In this document: positions 8,597-17,169 of the stretch, piece after piece | How the letters are laid out: each line of letters begins with the position of its first letter | Numbering within the stretch: position 1 is the first letter of the stretch | Origin: Ga0074139 sp046336825 | GTDB lineage: Bacteria; Bdellovibrionota; Bdellovibrionia; Bdellovibrionales; Bdellovibrionaceae | NCBI GenBank assembly: GCA_046336825.1 | Contig: JBKDFX010000043.1 | Location: 1-52,755 of the forward strand | Direction: 5' to 3' | Length of the DNA: 52,755 bases | Made by a program: the position numbers and the translations under genes | Notes under the pieces: model-generated | Databases searched by the model: none | What the model was told of the DNA's origin: nothing | Seen by the model: only the letters and a program-made list of their open reading frames with translations

Positions 8597-9373
8597 TTAA
8601 ATATTAGAACTGGCTTTCAGTTTAATTTTTAAAGCCCCTCGGTATTTCAAAAACACGGAATAACTGGACAGTGCCGCTATCAAAACACCGGGCACTCCAT
8701 CTAAAAATCCAAGCTTAAATATATAGTGGCGTAAAAATCGAAAAAAGGGGTTAAAAACCATCGAGATCGCAATCACCACCATGGGTTTTTTTAGAGCCAC
8801 TTTTTCGGCCCCAAGGCTTGAATACTGCCTAACTTTTTTCACATGATCCTGCACAGAATTCACCGAGTAGTGATTTAATAGACCCTGGCAATCGATGATT
8901 TTTAAGTCTTTGTTGTACTCTAAAATCTCATGAACATGATCACCCACCCAATGCGAACCCATTTTTGGGAAGATTCGAATTTTTTTATCGGGAAACCAGC
9001 CTGAATGCCTGACCCAAGAGCCCGCATAATTGGTGATTCGATTTAAACGGTAAACACCTTGAAAGCCTGATTTTTTTAAAGCTTGGATTTCCTTTTGTAA
9101 TTCAGAAGTGAGCTCTTCGTCGGCATCCAAAGATAAAATGTGGGGATTCTGCGCCAATTGATTGGCTTTGTTTTTAGTTTTAGCAAAGCCCTCCCAGGTC
9201 ATGGAAAAAAACTTAACCTTAGGAAATTTTTGGCAAATTTGCGCAGTTCGATCTGTGCTGAAAGAATCTACCACAATGATTTCATCAGCGATGTCATTGA
9301 CAGAATTCAGACATCTTTCGATATTTCTCTCTTCATTTTTTGTGCAAATCACCACGGACAATTGATTTAACAT
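8597..9373 (-). CDS. Family 2 glycosyltransferase, WaaE/KdtX-like (LPS core)
   Basis: 258 residues with the GT-A start LSVVICTKNEERNIERCL and the DxD-type motif LSLDADEEL. The middle has the WVRHSGWFPDKKIRIF and HWVGDHVHE stretches typical of the WaaE/KdtX group, which adds a sugar to the inner core of lipopolysaccharide. The C-terminal 60 residues are hydrophobic and basic, fitting peripheral inner-membrane attachment. It lies alone on the minus strand between metF and the miniature genes; transcripts of those genes would run toward it unless their terminators work. Confidence 0.88.
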   Translation of the reverse strand: MLNQLSVVICTKNEERNIERCLNSVNDIADEIIVVDSFSTDRTAQICQKFPKVKFFSMTWEGFAKTKNKANQLAQNPHILSLDADEELTSELQKEIQALKKSGFQGVYRLNRITNYAGSWVRHSGWFPDKKIRIFPKMGSHWVGDHVHEILEYNKDLKIIDCQGLLNHYSVNSVQDHVKKVRQYSSLGAEKVALKKPMVVIAISMVFNPFFRFLRHYIFKLGFLDGVPGVLIAALSSYSVFLKYRGALKIKLKASSNI

Positions 9374-9519
9374 ACCTGAAAAGTATGCCGTAAGAATTGG
9401 CTTGAGACCACTCGAGATTCGAAGAACTTAAGAATTCTTTTGGGACCCGTTTTCGAGAATTCCTAACATGACTCTTGTGAGCCCCTGGTTTCCACCCGCA
9501 CTATCTAGTCCTAATTCTC

Positions 9520-9570
9520 CAAAAAGTCATTCCATTGACTGGGTTTATAGCCCACACTTTAATGACTTTT
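9520..9570 (-). terminator. Terminator of miniature gene B
   Basis: On the minus strand, AAAAGTCATT (9570 to 9561) can pair with AATGACTTTT (9531 to 9522), a perfect ten-base stem followed by further T residues. An alternative inner hairpin AGTCA/TGACT ends in the same T-run. It lies just behind the stop of copy B. Confidence 0.6.
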
Positions 9571-9575
9571 AAGCC

Positions 9576-9692
9576 CTAAAAATCACGAATTCTTTTAAGT
9601 AACTCTAAAACTAAGATAACCAGTTTTAAAATCCACTTAAGAATTCTTAGACATCTACCGAAACTATCCTTACGGTGGTAAGGTTGTTTCAT
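9576..9692 (-). CDS. Miniature cationic amphipathic peptide, copy B (38 aa)
   Basis: The ORF starts at ATG 9692, with GGAGG seven bases upstream, and encodes 38 residues. After a polar head (MKQPYHRKDSFGR) comes a leucine/isoleucine/valine-rich helix with lysines at regular spacing, closing LELLKRIRDF. Net charge is about +7. It matches copy C in 16 of the last 25 residues; the other differences are conservative and many codons differ silently, which indicates selection on the peptide. An upstream GTG (9788) in frame would give 70 residues but would run through the leader hairpins. Best guess: a membrane-acting peptide of type I toxin kind. No database family could be checked. Confidence 0.65.
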   Translation of the reverse strand: MKQPYHRKDSFGRCLRILKWILKLVILVLELLKRIRDF

Positions 9693-9762
9693 AAGAGCCT
9701 CCTCTCTGGAGACCTTAGGAATCAATAGAAGCGGGTGGGCCAGGGGCATATCCGCTTTTTTT
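9693..9762 (-). promoter_or_regulatory. Structured leader of copy B with hidden ribosome binding site
   Basis: Minus-strand RNA can form TAAG-CTCC / GGAG-CTTA immediately before and into the ATG, burying the ribosome binding site. A 5' hairpin AAGCGG/CCGCTT (9729-9757) precedes it, with loop bases GATATGCC and CCCACC shared with copy C. Read on the plus strand the same hairpin is followed by seven T residues and would act as an intrinsic terminator. A possible minus-strand promoter TTGAGG (9790-9795), 16 bases, TATTTA lies just upstream. Confidence 0.55.
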
Positions 9763-9793
9763 ATTTTTAAATAAGAGCCTTGCCGCACACCTC

Positions 9794-9818
9794 AAAAATG
9801 ACCTTCCTTGATCAGGTC
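9794..9818 (-). terminator. Terminator of miniature gene C
   Basis: Minus-strand GACCT and AGGTC pair around a nine-base loop and are followed by ATTTTTG. Its place behind the stop of copy C corresponds to that of the copy B terminator. Confidence 0.45.
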
Positions 9819-9872
9819 CCTTTAAGGCCCATCCTTAGGCTAAGTTTTCGTGCCCACACTGATCCTTAAGCC

Positions 9873-9989
9873 TTAAAAGTCTTTTAATCTCTTTAACAAC
9901 TCTAAAACTAGAAGGACTAGCTTCAGAAATAGCTTAAGAAATTTCATCACCCTTCCGATATCCCAATTACGTGGGTTGGAATATGGCAT
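9873..9989 (-). CDS. Miniature cationic amphipathic peptide, copy C (38 aa)
   Basis: Thirty-eight codons from ATG 9989, with AGGAG six bases upstream. The peptide has a polar head (MPYSNPRNWDIGR) and a Leu/Val/Lys-rich helix ending LELLKRLKDF; net charge is about +5. It is the tandem partner of copy B 180 bases away in the same direction and a closer relative of copy A (FLKLFL shared). Same length, same hydrophobic block and same charged end as B, with silent codon changes. The ORF is too short for routine gene finders, which may be why such genes go unannotated. Toxin-like function is inferred from size, charge, tandem copies and leader fold. Confidence 0.65.
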   Translation of the reverse strand: MPYSNPRNWDIGRVMKFLKLFLKLVLLVLELLKRLKDF

Positions 9990-10062
9990 CAGTTACTCCT
10001 TTCCGGGTTACCTGATGGCAAAGAAGGGAAAGCGGGTGTGCGACAAGGCAAATCCGCTTTTT
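9990..10062 (-). promoter_or_regulatory. Structured leader of copy C with hidden start codon
   Basis: Minus-strand CATCAG pairs with CTGATG, which contains the ATG itself, enclosing the AGGAG box. A 5' hairpin AAAGCGG/CCGCTTT (10029-10060) precedes it; on the plus strand it is followed by six T residues. The same two-hairpin plan occurs in copies A and B with compensating base changes. From 10063 to 10266 I see nothing else, apart from a GAGGAG box serving metH. Confidence 0.55.
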
Positions 10063-10266
10063 TGCATTTTCGGGGCTGAGCTCAATGTGTGGTCTATTAC
10101 TGATCACGCACGGATTCGAAAAATTGGGTCCGAGCCTCGTCTGACTGAAAATCAAAATTATTTTAAATTTGAATTGATCGAATTTTTTAAGATTATTCAA
10201 AAATTTGAGTCCGAGCTCCATTTAAACTTCTTGAGCTATCCATCTCTGAGGAGTAATTCTTGAAAT

Positions 10267-13200
10267 GTGCAAAACATCATTAATGAAATCCAAGCTCGAC
10301 TTAAAAATGAAATCCTTTTTCTGGACGGTGCCATGGGCACCATGGTTCAGCAGTACAAACTTGGCGAAAGCGATTTTCGTGGGGACAAGTTTAAAAATCA
10401 TCCTGTCGATTTAAAAGGTAATAATGACCTTCTTGTTCTAACAAAACCAGAAGTGATCTATGAAATTCACACTCAGTATCTGGAAGCCGGCTGTGACATC
10501 ATTGAAACCAATACCTTCAATGGCACTCGCATCGCTCAAGCCGACTATCACCTCGAACACATCATTCCCGAACTCAATTTCGAAGCGGCTAAATTGGCGA
10601 AAAAAGCTTGTTTGGATTTTATGAAAAAAAATCCAGGCCGCAAATGCTATGTGGCGGGTGCCCTGGGGCCCACCAACCGAACGGCTTCGTTATCACCCGA
10701 TGTGAATCGTCCTGGTTACCGAGCTGTCACCTTTGATGAGTTGGCACAGGCTTACTATGAACAAGCCGAAAATTTACTACTCGGTGGAGCTGACATTTTA
10801 TTGCCTGAAACAGTTTTTGATACTCTGAACTTAAAGGCCTGCCTTTTTGCCATTCAAAATTTAGAAGAAAAATTGGGGCATAAAATTCCTCTGATGATTT
10901 CAGTCACCATCACGGATCAATCAGGACGAACTTTATCAGGCCAAACCGTGGAAGCTTTTTGGAATTCCGTTCGCCATGCTAATCCCTTGAGTGTGGGAAT
11001 CAATTGTGCCCTGGGTGCAGATCTCATGGCACCTCATATTGCAGATCTGCATCGAATCGCCAACTGTCATATCAGTTGTTACCCCAATGCAGGTCTGCCC
11101 AATCCTTTGAGCCCCACCGGTTACGATGAAACTCCTGAAAACATGGCCAGCACCATTGCTTTGATGGCCGAAAAAGGACAACTCAGTATTGTGGGAGGCT
11201 GTTGCGGAAGCACTCCCGCTCACATCAAAGCCATCGTTGATAAATTAAAAAAACTCAAAGTTCGTGCGCTGCCTGAGCTGCCCACTTTGGAAGAACAAAA
11301 ATTATACCTATCAGGCCTTGAGCCTTTAAATTTACCTTGGACAGGCAATCGATCCTTTATCATGGTGGGTGAACGCACCAATGTCACAGGCAGCCCTAAG
11401 TTTTTAAAACTCATTCAAGAAGGCAATCTCACCGAAGCTCTTAAAGTGGCTCGGCAGCAAGTCGAAAACGGCGCAAACATTTTAGACATTAATTTCGATG
11501 AAGGTATGATGGATTCAAAAGCCTTGATGAAAGACTTTTTGAATTTGATTGGCAGCGAACCTGATATTTCGAAAGTTCCCATCATGGTGGACTCCAGTAA
11601 ATTTGAAGTTCTGGAGCAGGGCCTTAAAACTTTGCAAGGTAAAGGTGTTGTGAACTCTCTTTCATTGAAAGAGGGGGAAGAAGCCTTTATCGAGCAGGCT
11701 AAAATTGTTAAAAAACTAGGGGCTGCTGTCATCGTCATGGCCTTTGATGAAACTGGCCAAGCTGTCACCAAAGAACACCGATTACAAATTTGTCAGCGAG
11801 CCTATAAAATACTGACTGAAAAAGTGGGCTTCCCACCGACAGATATTATTTTCGATGTGAATGTTTTGGCCATCGCCACCGGCCTTGAAGAGCACAACAA
11901 TTACGCCAAAGATTTTATTGAAACACTGCGGGATCTGAAAAAACTTTGTCCTGGCTGTTTAACTTCTGGCGGAATTTCAAATTTGTCTTTTAGTTTTCGA
12001 GGCCAAAATGCCGTTCGAGAAGCTCTGCACACTGTGTTTTTGTATCATGCTATTCAAGCCGGTCTTGATATGGGAATCGTCAATGCGGGAATGCTACAAG
12101 TTTATGATGAAATCAACCCTGAGCTTCGCGAACTTTGTGAAGATGTGATTTGGAATAAGCACGAATCTGCTACAGAAAATTTATTAAAATGGTCTCAAAG
12201 TCATTTGGATCAGGTCTCAGGCAAAAAAACAGCCGTCGCGGATTCATGGCGTGAAAAGCCCGCCCGCGAAAGAATTCATCATGCCTTAGTGAAAGGCTTT
12301 GATGAGTATATTGATAAAGATGTGGAAGAAATCCGTCATGAATTTAAGAGGCCCTTGGAAATTATTGAAGGCCCCTTGATGGACGGCATGCGCACAGTAG
12401 GAAAACTCTTCGGTGAAGGAAAAATGTTTTTACCCCAGGTGGTAAAAAGTGCTCGAGTTATGAAAAAGGCCGTGGCCTACCTAGAGCCCTACATGGAAAA
12501 AAACACTCTCAATGAAAAAACTCAAGGCACTGTGATCATGGCCACGGTTAAGGGTGATGTGCATGACATCGGTAAAAATATTGTCGGAGTGGTTCTGGCC
12601 TGTAACGGTTATCGCGTGGTGGATTTAGGGGTTATGGTCCCCATTCAAAAAATTTTAGAAGCTGCTGAAAAAGAAAAAGCAGATTTGATTGGTCTTAGCG
12701 GTTTGATTACTCCCAGTCTGGATGAAATGATCATCAATGCAAAGTTGATGACTGAAAAAGGTTTTCAAGTTCCCTTGTTGATTGGCGGAGCCACCACTTC
12801 TGCAGTTCATACAGCTGTGAAAATTGCCCCTCATTACCATGGGGCCACGGTGCATATTTCGGATGCTTCGTTGGTGATTGAAGCTTGTTCAAAACTTTTG
12901 GGTGAAAAAGCAGATGAAGCTCGTGCATCTTATAAAATACAATCCGATGAAATCCGTGAAAGTTATCTGAGCAAGCAGGAAGAACCCTTAGTCGACTTAC
13001 AAACGGCACGTGAGAAAAAACCTCAACTCAAATTTGAGGATTTAGCCAAACCCCATGAATTTGGTGTTTTTGAGTTGCGACCCAGCTTTCATGAAATTCG
13101 AGAGCTGATTGATTGGTCCCCGTTTTTTTGGACATGGGGATTAAAGGGAATGTATCCTCAGATCCTCGACAAAAAGGACACCGGTGATCAGGCTCGAGAA

Positions 13201-13980
13201 TTATTAAAAGAAGCCCAAGTTTATTTAGATAAAATTTATCAGCAAAAACTTTTTCAACCCAAAGTGGTGGTGGGATTTTTCCCAGCTCAAAGTGAAAATG
13301 AAAGTGTCTATGTTTATGCTGCGGATAGAAATCCTAAAGACATTTTAAAGATCAATGAAAACTCTAAAATTTTAGAAAAATTAGTTTTTCTTCGTCAGCA
13401 AAAACCCAAAATGGCCGTGATGGGTCAGCATTATTGTATGGCGGATTTTATTGCTCCGAAGTCTTCAGGTCTTATGGATTCCTTAGGTATGTTTGCCGTC
13501 AGTTCAGGCTGGGAGCTCGAAAATTTTGCCGATGAATTAAAAAAGAAAAATGATGATTACAATTCAATTCTTGTGAAAGCTTTAGCCGATCGTTTAGCAG
13601 AGGCCTTAGCCGAGTGGGCTCATAAAAAAGTTCGTGAAGCCCATGGGTACGGAAAGTCAGAAAATTTAAATACCGAGGATTTATTTAAAGAAAAATACCG
13701 TGGAATTCGTCCAGCACCAGGCTATCCGGCTTGTCCCGATCACACGACAAAATTGCAAATTTGGAAATTATTAGATGTGGAAAAACGCTCAGGCATTCAG
13801 CTGACTGAAAATTTAGCCATGGCCCCTGGAGCCAGTGTGGCAGGTTTGTATTTTCATCACCCCGAAGCCAAATATTTTCATGTGGGTGTGGTGGGTGAAG
13901 ACCAGTGGAAGGCCTATGCCGAAGCTCGCGGAATCTCGTTGGATGAGGCCCGCCGATGGTTACCATTGGGGCTGCATTAA
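10267..13980 (+). CDS. metH: Cobalamin-dependent methionine synthase
   Basis: A complete 1237-residue MetH, close to the usual 1200-1230. It transfers methyl from 5-methyl-THF via cobalamin to homocysteine. Homocysteine domain: residues 1-330 with zinc ligands Cys247, Cys312 and Cys313 (GGCCGST). Pterin domain: about 355-640, beginning FIMVGERTNVTGS. Cap domain: about 650-740. Cobalamin domain: GDVHDIG with the cobalt-ligating His766. The C-terminal SAM-dependent activation domain ends in RPAPGYPACPDHT and the final helix region. The start is GTG 10267; an in-frame TGA at 10261 excludes anything earlier, and the GAGGAG box is 13 bases away, longer than usual. No cobalamin or SAM riboswitch is visible upstream. 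Confidence 0.96.
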   Translation: MQNIINEIQARLKNEILFLDGAMGTMVQQYKLGESDFRGDKFKNHPVDLKGNNDLLVLTKPEVIYEIHTQYLEAGCDIIETNTFNGTRIAQADYHLEHIIPELNFEAAKLAKKACLDFMKKNPGRKCYVAGALGPTNRTASLSPDVNRPGYRAVTFDELAQAYYEQAENLLLGGADILLPETVFDTLNLKACLFAIQNLEEKLGHKIPLMISVTITDQSGRTLSGQTVEAFWNSVRHANPLSVGINCALGADLMAPHIADLHRIANCHISCYPNAGLPNPLSPTGYDETPENMASTIALMAEKGQLSIVGGCCGSTPAHIKAIVDKLKKLKVRALPELPTLEEQKLYLSGLEPLNLPWTGNRSFIMVGERTNVTGSPKFLKLIQEGNLTEALKVARQQVENGANILDINFDEGMMDSKALMKDFLNLIGSEPDISKVPIMVDSSKFEVLEQGLKTLQGKGVVNSLSLKEGEEAFIEQAKIVKKLGAAVIVMAFDETGQAVTKEHRLQICQRAYKILTEKVGFPPTDIIFDVNVLAIATGLEEHNNYAKDFIETLRDLKKLCPGCLTSGGISNLSFSFRGQNAVREALHTVFLYHAIQAGLDMGIVNAGMLQVYDEINPELRELCEDVIWNKHESATENLLKWSQSHLDQVSGKKTAVADSWREKPARERIHHALVKGFDEYIDKDVEEIRHEFKRPLEIIEGPLMDGMRTVGKLFGEGKMFLPQVVKSARVMKKAVAYLEPYMEKNTLNEKTQGTVIMATVKGDVHDIGKNIVGVVLACNGYRVVDLGVMVPIQKILEAAEKEKADLIGLSGLITPSLDEMIINAKLMTEKGFQVPLLIGGATTSAVHTAVKIAPHYHGATVHISDASLVIEACSKLLGEKADEARASYKIQSDEIRESYLSKQEEPLVDLQTAREKKPQLKFEDLAKPHEFGVFELRPSFHEIRELIDWSPFFWTWGLKGMYPQILDKKDTGDQARELLKEAQVYLDKIYQQKLFQPKVVVGFFPAQSENESVYVYAADRNPKDILKINENSKILEKLVFLRQQKPKMAVMGQHYCMADFIAPKSSGLMDSLGMFAVSSGWELENFADELKKKNDDYNSILVKALADRLAEALAEWAHKKVREAHGYGKSENLNTEDLFKEKYRGIRPAPGYPACPDHTTKLQIWKLLDVEKRSGIQLTENLAMAPGASVAGLYFHHPEAKYFHVGVVGEDQWKAYAEARGISLDEARRWLPLGLH

Positions 13981-14063
13981 AGCCCACACTTTTTATGAAG
14001 CCCTCAAAGGTCCGATCACCGACGGTCTTGACACAATCTGAATAAAGCGCCAGCCTAAAGTCT

Positions 14064-14534
14064 ATGCCTAAAACTGAGTTTATGAAGCGAGCTATTGAAT
14101 TGTCCCAGGAACACATGGAAGCCGGTCATGGGGGCCCCTTTGGAGCCGTGATCGTCAAAGACGGTAAAATAATTGCCGAAGGTTGGAATCAGGTTTTATC
14201 CACCAATGATCCCACAGCCCATGCTGAAGTTCAGGCCATTCGAAAGGCCTCTCAAAATTTAGGCTGCTTTGATTTATCCGGAGCCGAAATTTACACCAGC
14301 TGCGAACCCTGTCCCATGTGTTTATCGGCCATCTACTGGGCTCGACTGAATAAAATATATTTCGCCAACACTCGAAAGGATGCGGCTAAAATTAATTTTG
14401 ATGATGATCTTATTTATCAAGAAATCCCAAAGCCCATCGAAAATAGAAAAATTCCCATGCAACAACTGATGCAAAACGAAGCACAACTGGTTTTTAAAGA
14501 TTGGGAAAAAAAAGAAAACAAAACTTTGTATTAG
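14064..14534 (+). CDS. guaD: Guanine deaminase (cytidine deaminase fold)
   Basis: 156 residues, the same length as the Bacillus-type guanine deaminase and very like it from GGPFGAVIVKDGKIIAEG through NDPTAHAEV and SCEPCPMCLSAIYWAR. The zinc ligands are His53, Cys83 and Cys86, with Glu55 as proton shuttle. The enzyme converts guanine to xanthine in purine salvage. The IYWAR and FDD...IYQEI stretches separate it from the tRNA adenosine deaminase TadA, the main alternative. The gene follows metH by 83 bases on the same strand. Hpt, another purine salvage enzyme, is encoded at the far end of the window. Confidence 0.88.
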   Translation: MPKTEFMKRAIELSQEHMEAGHGGPFGAVIVKDGKIIAEGWNQVLSTNDPTAHAEVQAIRKASQNLGCFDLSGAEIYTSCEPCPMCLSAIYWARLNKIYFANTRKDAAKINFDDDLIYQEIPKPIENRKIPMQQLMQNEAQLVFKDWEKKENKTLY

Positions 14535-14557
14535 CGTTTAAATCGATTTATTAAAAA

Positions 14558-15502
14558 TCAACCCTTCAAAAAATCGTAGCGAACACTTTGACCGTTGAGT
14601 CCATTTTTAAAGTGACTTAATCCCGGAGCTTCATCTGGCAAAACGCCACCAAGATCAAATTTTTTTAAACCGCGAATTTTGCAAATTTGAATGGCCTTCC
14701 AAAGCAAAGCGTAGTGAGCACAATTTTTTCTACCAGCCGCTGAATTCCATGAAGCACGATAAGACACTGCGGGTCCATGCATATGCAAAGCAATACCTGC
14801 ACAGGGGATACCATTCTCAAAAGCCCAAAGCAGAATAAGATCCTTAGACTTCAAAGCATTCCAAAATTCAATGTTCAAAAACTGTTTGGAAGGGCCCTTG
14901 TAGTTTTTTTGAGATTTATAAAGATCATAAAAATTAAGAAAGGATTTTAGGAGTTTTTCTGTGGTGTCTTCTTTGACTTCAACATTGAGCTTTTCAGATT
15001 TATTGAGCAAATTCCTCCATTTTTGATCCAAGCCTTGCCTTATATCTTTCAAATCTAATGATAAATCTAACCACAAAGTTTGAAAATTATGACGGCCCAA
15101 TTGAAAGTGAATCTGGCTCAGTATTTCATGCCCGGTGGGAGATAAATTAAATTCAGGAAGCCATCGGATCCATGTGAAAGGTGATTTGGGAAATTCTTTT
15201 CTAATGGCTTTGGCCAAACTGAGATATTGCTCTTCCGTGGGAGATCCATTGAGCCACAGGGGGCCCCTTTGAATTTGTACAAACTGAATGGGCCCCAATT
15301 TCAACCTTTGGAGAGCTGCAATGGCCACGATTTCACCAGCTTCATTGTTAAAACTGATCATACGGGTGGGTAAAAAGGTTTGTGAAAGATGGGCTTCAGC
15401 ATAGCTCCAGGTCTGCATCCAATTGGCTTGATGAGCTTCACCCATCAACTTTCGCCACTGCTCCACAGATCGTAAAGTCCAATCGATTTTTAATAAACCC
15501 AT
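14558..15502 (-). CDS. FemAB-like aminoacyl/peptidyl transferase (GNAT fold)
   Basis: 314 residues with the twin GNAT architecture of the FemAB/FmhB group, seen in the N-terminal W-x-Q-T-W-S-Y-A-E pattern (NWMQTWSYAEA) and the C-terminal YALLWKAIQICKIRG...FDLGG stretch. Relatives attach amino acids to peptidoglycan cross-bridges or act in exopolysaccharide and cell-wall synthesis, using aminoacyl-tRNA in well studied cases. The exact substrate here is unknown. It converges on guaD with 23 bases between the stops. The start at ATG 15502 has no clear ribosome binding site. Confidence 0.75.
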   Translation of the reverse strand: MGLLKIDWTLRSVEQWRKLMGEAHQANWMQTWSYAEAHLSQTFLPTRMISFNNEAGEIVAIAALQRLKLGPIQFVQIQRGPLWLNGSPTEEQYLSLAKAIRKEFPKSPFTWIRWLPEFNLSPTGHEILSQIHFQLGRHNFQTLWLDLSLDLKDIRQGLDQKWRNLLNKSEKLNVEVKEDTTEKLLKSFLNFYDLYKSQKNYKGPSKQFLNIEFWNALKSKDLILLWAFENGIPCAGIALHMHGPAVSYRASWNSAAGRKNCAHYALLWKAIQICKIRGLKKFDLGGVLPDEAPGLSHFKNGLNGQSVRYDFLKG

Positions 15503-15726
15503 GCTTTATTTTGCGGCTGAACCAGCAAAAATTACAGTCCAGAAGACTCATTTGTGGGTGTCTAAAGTTTTGACGGATAGAAATTACAAAATTTTAACAC
15601 GTTGAAATCATTGAATAGAGTCGGTGACATTGAACGCCTCTCACGTTCACAAAAGACCAGGCTGAAAACTTTACCTATCTCCCTTAAGATGGCCGCAATT
15701 GATCCAGTTGCACGTAGGAGAAAAAA

Positions 15727-17169
15727 ATGACACCAAAACCCATGATCGGTCTAGCTCTGGCTGGGCTTTTATCCACTCTGTCACCCTCAATGTTACTCGC
15801 CAAGCAGTCTTGCAAAAAAAGTGTAAGCAATAAAACAGTGAGCGTTAAGATCGAAGCCAAAGAAGAGTCCAAAGATTTTTTTAATGATCGAGACTTTTTA
15901 TCATCAATTCAACAAAGAGAAATTTATGGTCAGGTGCGCGGATTTTTTTCTGATAAATATCAAACTCAAGTTTATTTTACAGCAACAGCTAAGCCCAATG
16001 CTAAAGGTGAAATTCCCATGGTGGATAAAAAATCCAAGGGAATTTTTATTCTGTTTCATGGATCGGGAACAATGAAATCCAGTGGACGAAACTATATCGT
16101 CAATATGAACACTCTCGCCAATCTTGGTTTTTCTGCCATGAGTGTGGACCTTCCGTTCCATGCAAAAGGCCCCCGTGCGGAAGAATTCAATAAAGTCGAA
16201 TATTTTATGACTTGGGTCAGGCAGATTGTTTTAGATGCTAAAGCTGCGGGTATTCCAGTTTATTTGGGTGGTCACTCTTTTGGCCCAGATGTGGCTTTAG
16301 AATATGTCACTCGTTATCCAAAAGATGTGGATGGAGTTGTGGCTTTGTCACCGGCTGGATTTACTAAAGAGCTCGATTGGTACCAATCCAATGTGACTGA
16401 AAAAATGAATTTCGGCGGAGACGTGGCTGAAAATGTTGAAGGCAGCACTTGGGCTGGAACCATGGGGCCGCAACTTTTATGGAACAAGGGAAAGCTGGCT
16501 GACCCCACAGTGATCAATCCTAAACTATTGGTCAGAATTTTAACTGGTATGCGTGAAGAGTATTTTCCAGCCCCCTTGGATCCTGTAACAGGTCTTCCTG
16601 CAGGCGATAACACTGTGGATGTGTCCATTCCCTTAAAGTCGATGCTGAAAAATTCTGTGGTCACTCGTGAACCAGGCATTGGCCATTATCTTTTTGATCA
16701 CTTGGATGCCAATGGAGTCAATGTTGTGACACGAGAGTTTTTATTAACAGCGGGTTACAAACCAGATCAAATCAAGGCCATGATTGAAGAAGTCAGAGCC
16801 ACAGCAGAACTGGTCATGCCCTCAGAGCGAGTGGGATTAAAGTATGTGCAAGATCCCTTATTCAAAGCTTGGGCCGATAAAACTTATGGTTATGGCAAGA
16901 TTCCTAAAATTAGCAATCAACACAGTGATGGATTGGCTGATAAAATATTAACTGAGTACAGATTTGCACTTAAGAAAAGAGAAGAAGAGATTTTTCTAAA
17001 AATCTTAGCTACTAAGCAAACTCACCCTGAGTTTTATCAAAAATACCAAAAAGTAATTGATGCCCATAATCCAAAGAAAGTGGATATGACATTGTTTCCT
17101 CAGTACTTTGCTGAAGTGGTATCGGCTAATGCATCAGACACAGTTGCAGCATCGACCACAGCTAACTAA
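15727..17169 (+). CDS. Exported alpha/beta hydrolase
   Basis: 480 residues. An N-terminal signal peptide (hydrophobic run to about residue 25, ending MLLAKQS) is followed by a conserved alpha/beta hydrolase core. FILFHGSG is the oxyanion-hole strand, and the nucleophile elbow GGHSFG carries Ser184. An acidic residue and a late His (GIGHYLFDH) could complete the triad. An AGGAG box precedes ATG 15727. Likely a periplasmic or secreted esterase or lipase; no substrate can be named. A short zinc-ribbon-like ORF overlaps its last codons. Confidence 0.82.
   Translation: MTPKPMIGLALAGLLSTLSPSMLLAKQSCKKSVSNKTVSVKIEAKEESKDFFNDRDFLSSIQQREIYGQVRGFFSDKYQTQVYFTATAKPNAKGEIPMVDKKSKGIFILFHGSGTMKSSGRNYIVNMNTLANLGFSAMSVDLPFHAKGPRAEEFNKVEYFMTWVRQIVLDAKAAGIPVYLGGHSFGPDVALEYVTRYPKDVDGVVALSPAGFTKELDWYQSNVTEKMNFGGDVAENVEGSTWAGTMGPQLLWNKGKLADPTVINPKLLVRILTGMREEYFPAPLDPVTGLPAGDNTVDVSIPLKSMLKNSVVTREPGIGHYLFDHLDANGVNVVTREFLLTAGYKPDQIKAMIEEVRATAELVMPSERVGLKYVQDPLFKAWADKTYGYGKIPKISNQHSDGLADKILTEYRFALKKREEEIFLKILATKQTHPEFYQKYQKVIDAHNPKKVDMTLFPQYFAEVVSANASDTVAASTTAN

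Noticed and set aside
9576..9788. 70-residue version of miniature gene B starting at a GTG
   Set aside because: It would translate through the leader hairpins, has no ribosome binding site, and its extra part is not matched in copy C; ATG 9692 with GGAGG is far better.
9976..10263. Plus-strand ORF of 95 codons before metH
   Set aside because: Antisense to the copy C leader, no ribosome binding site, no protein-like pattern.
9700..10266. Cobalamin, SAM or SAH riboswitch in front of metH
   Set aside because: No B12 box, no SAM-I core and no SAH signature; the structured elements there belong to minus-strand miniature genes.
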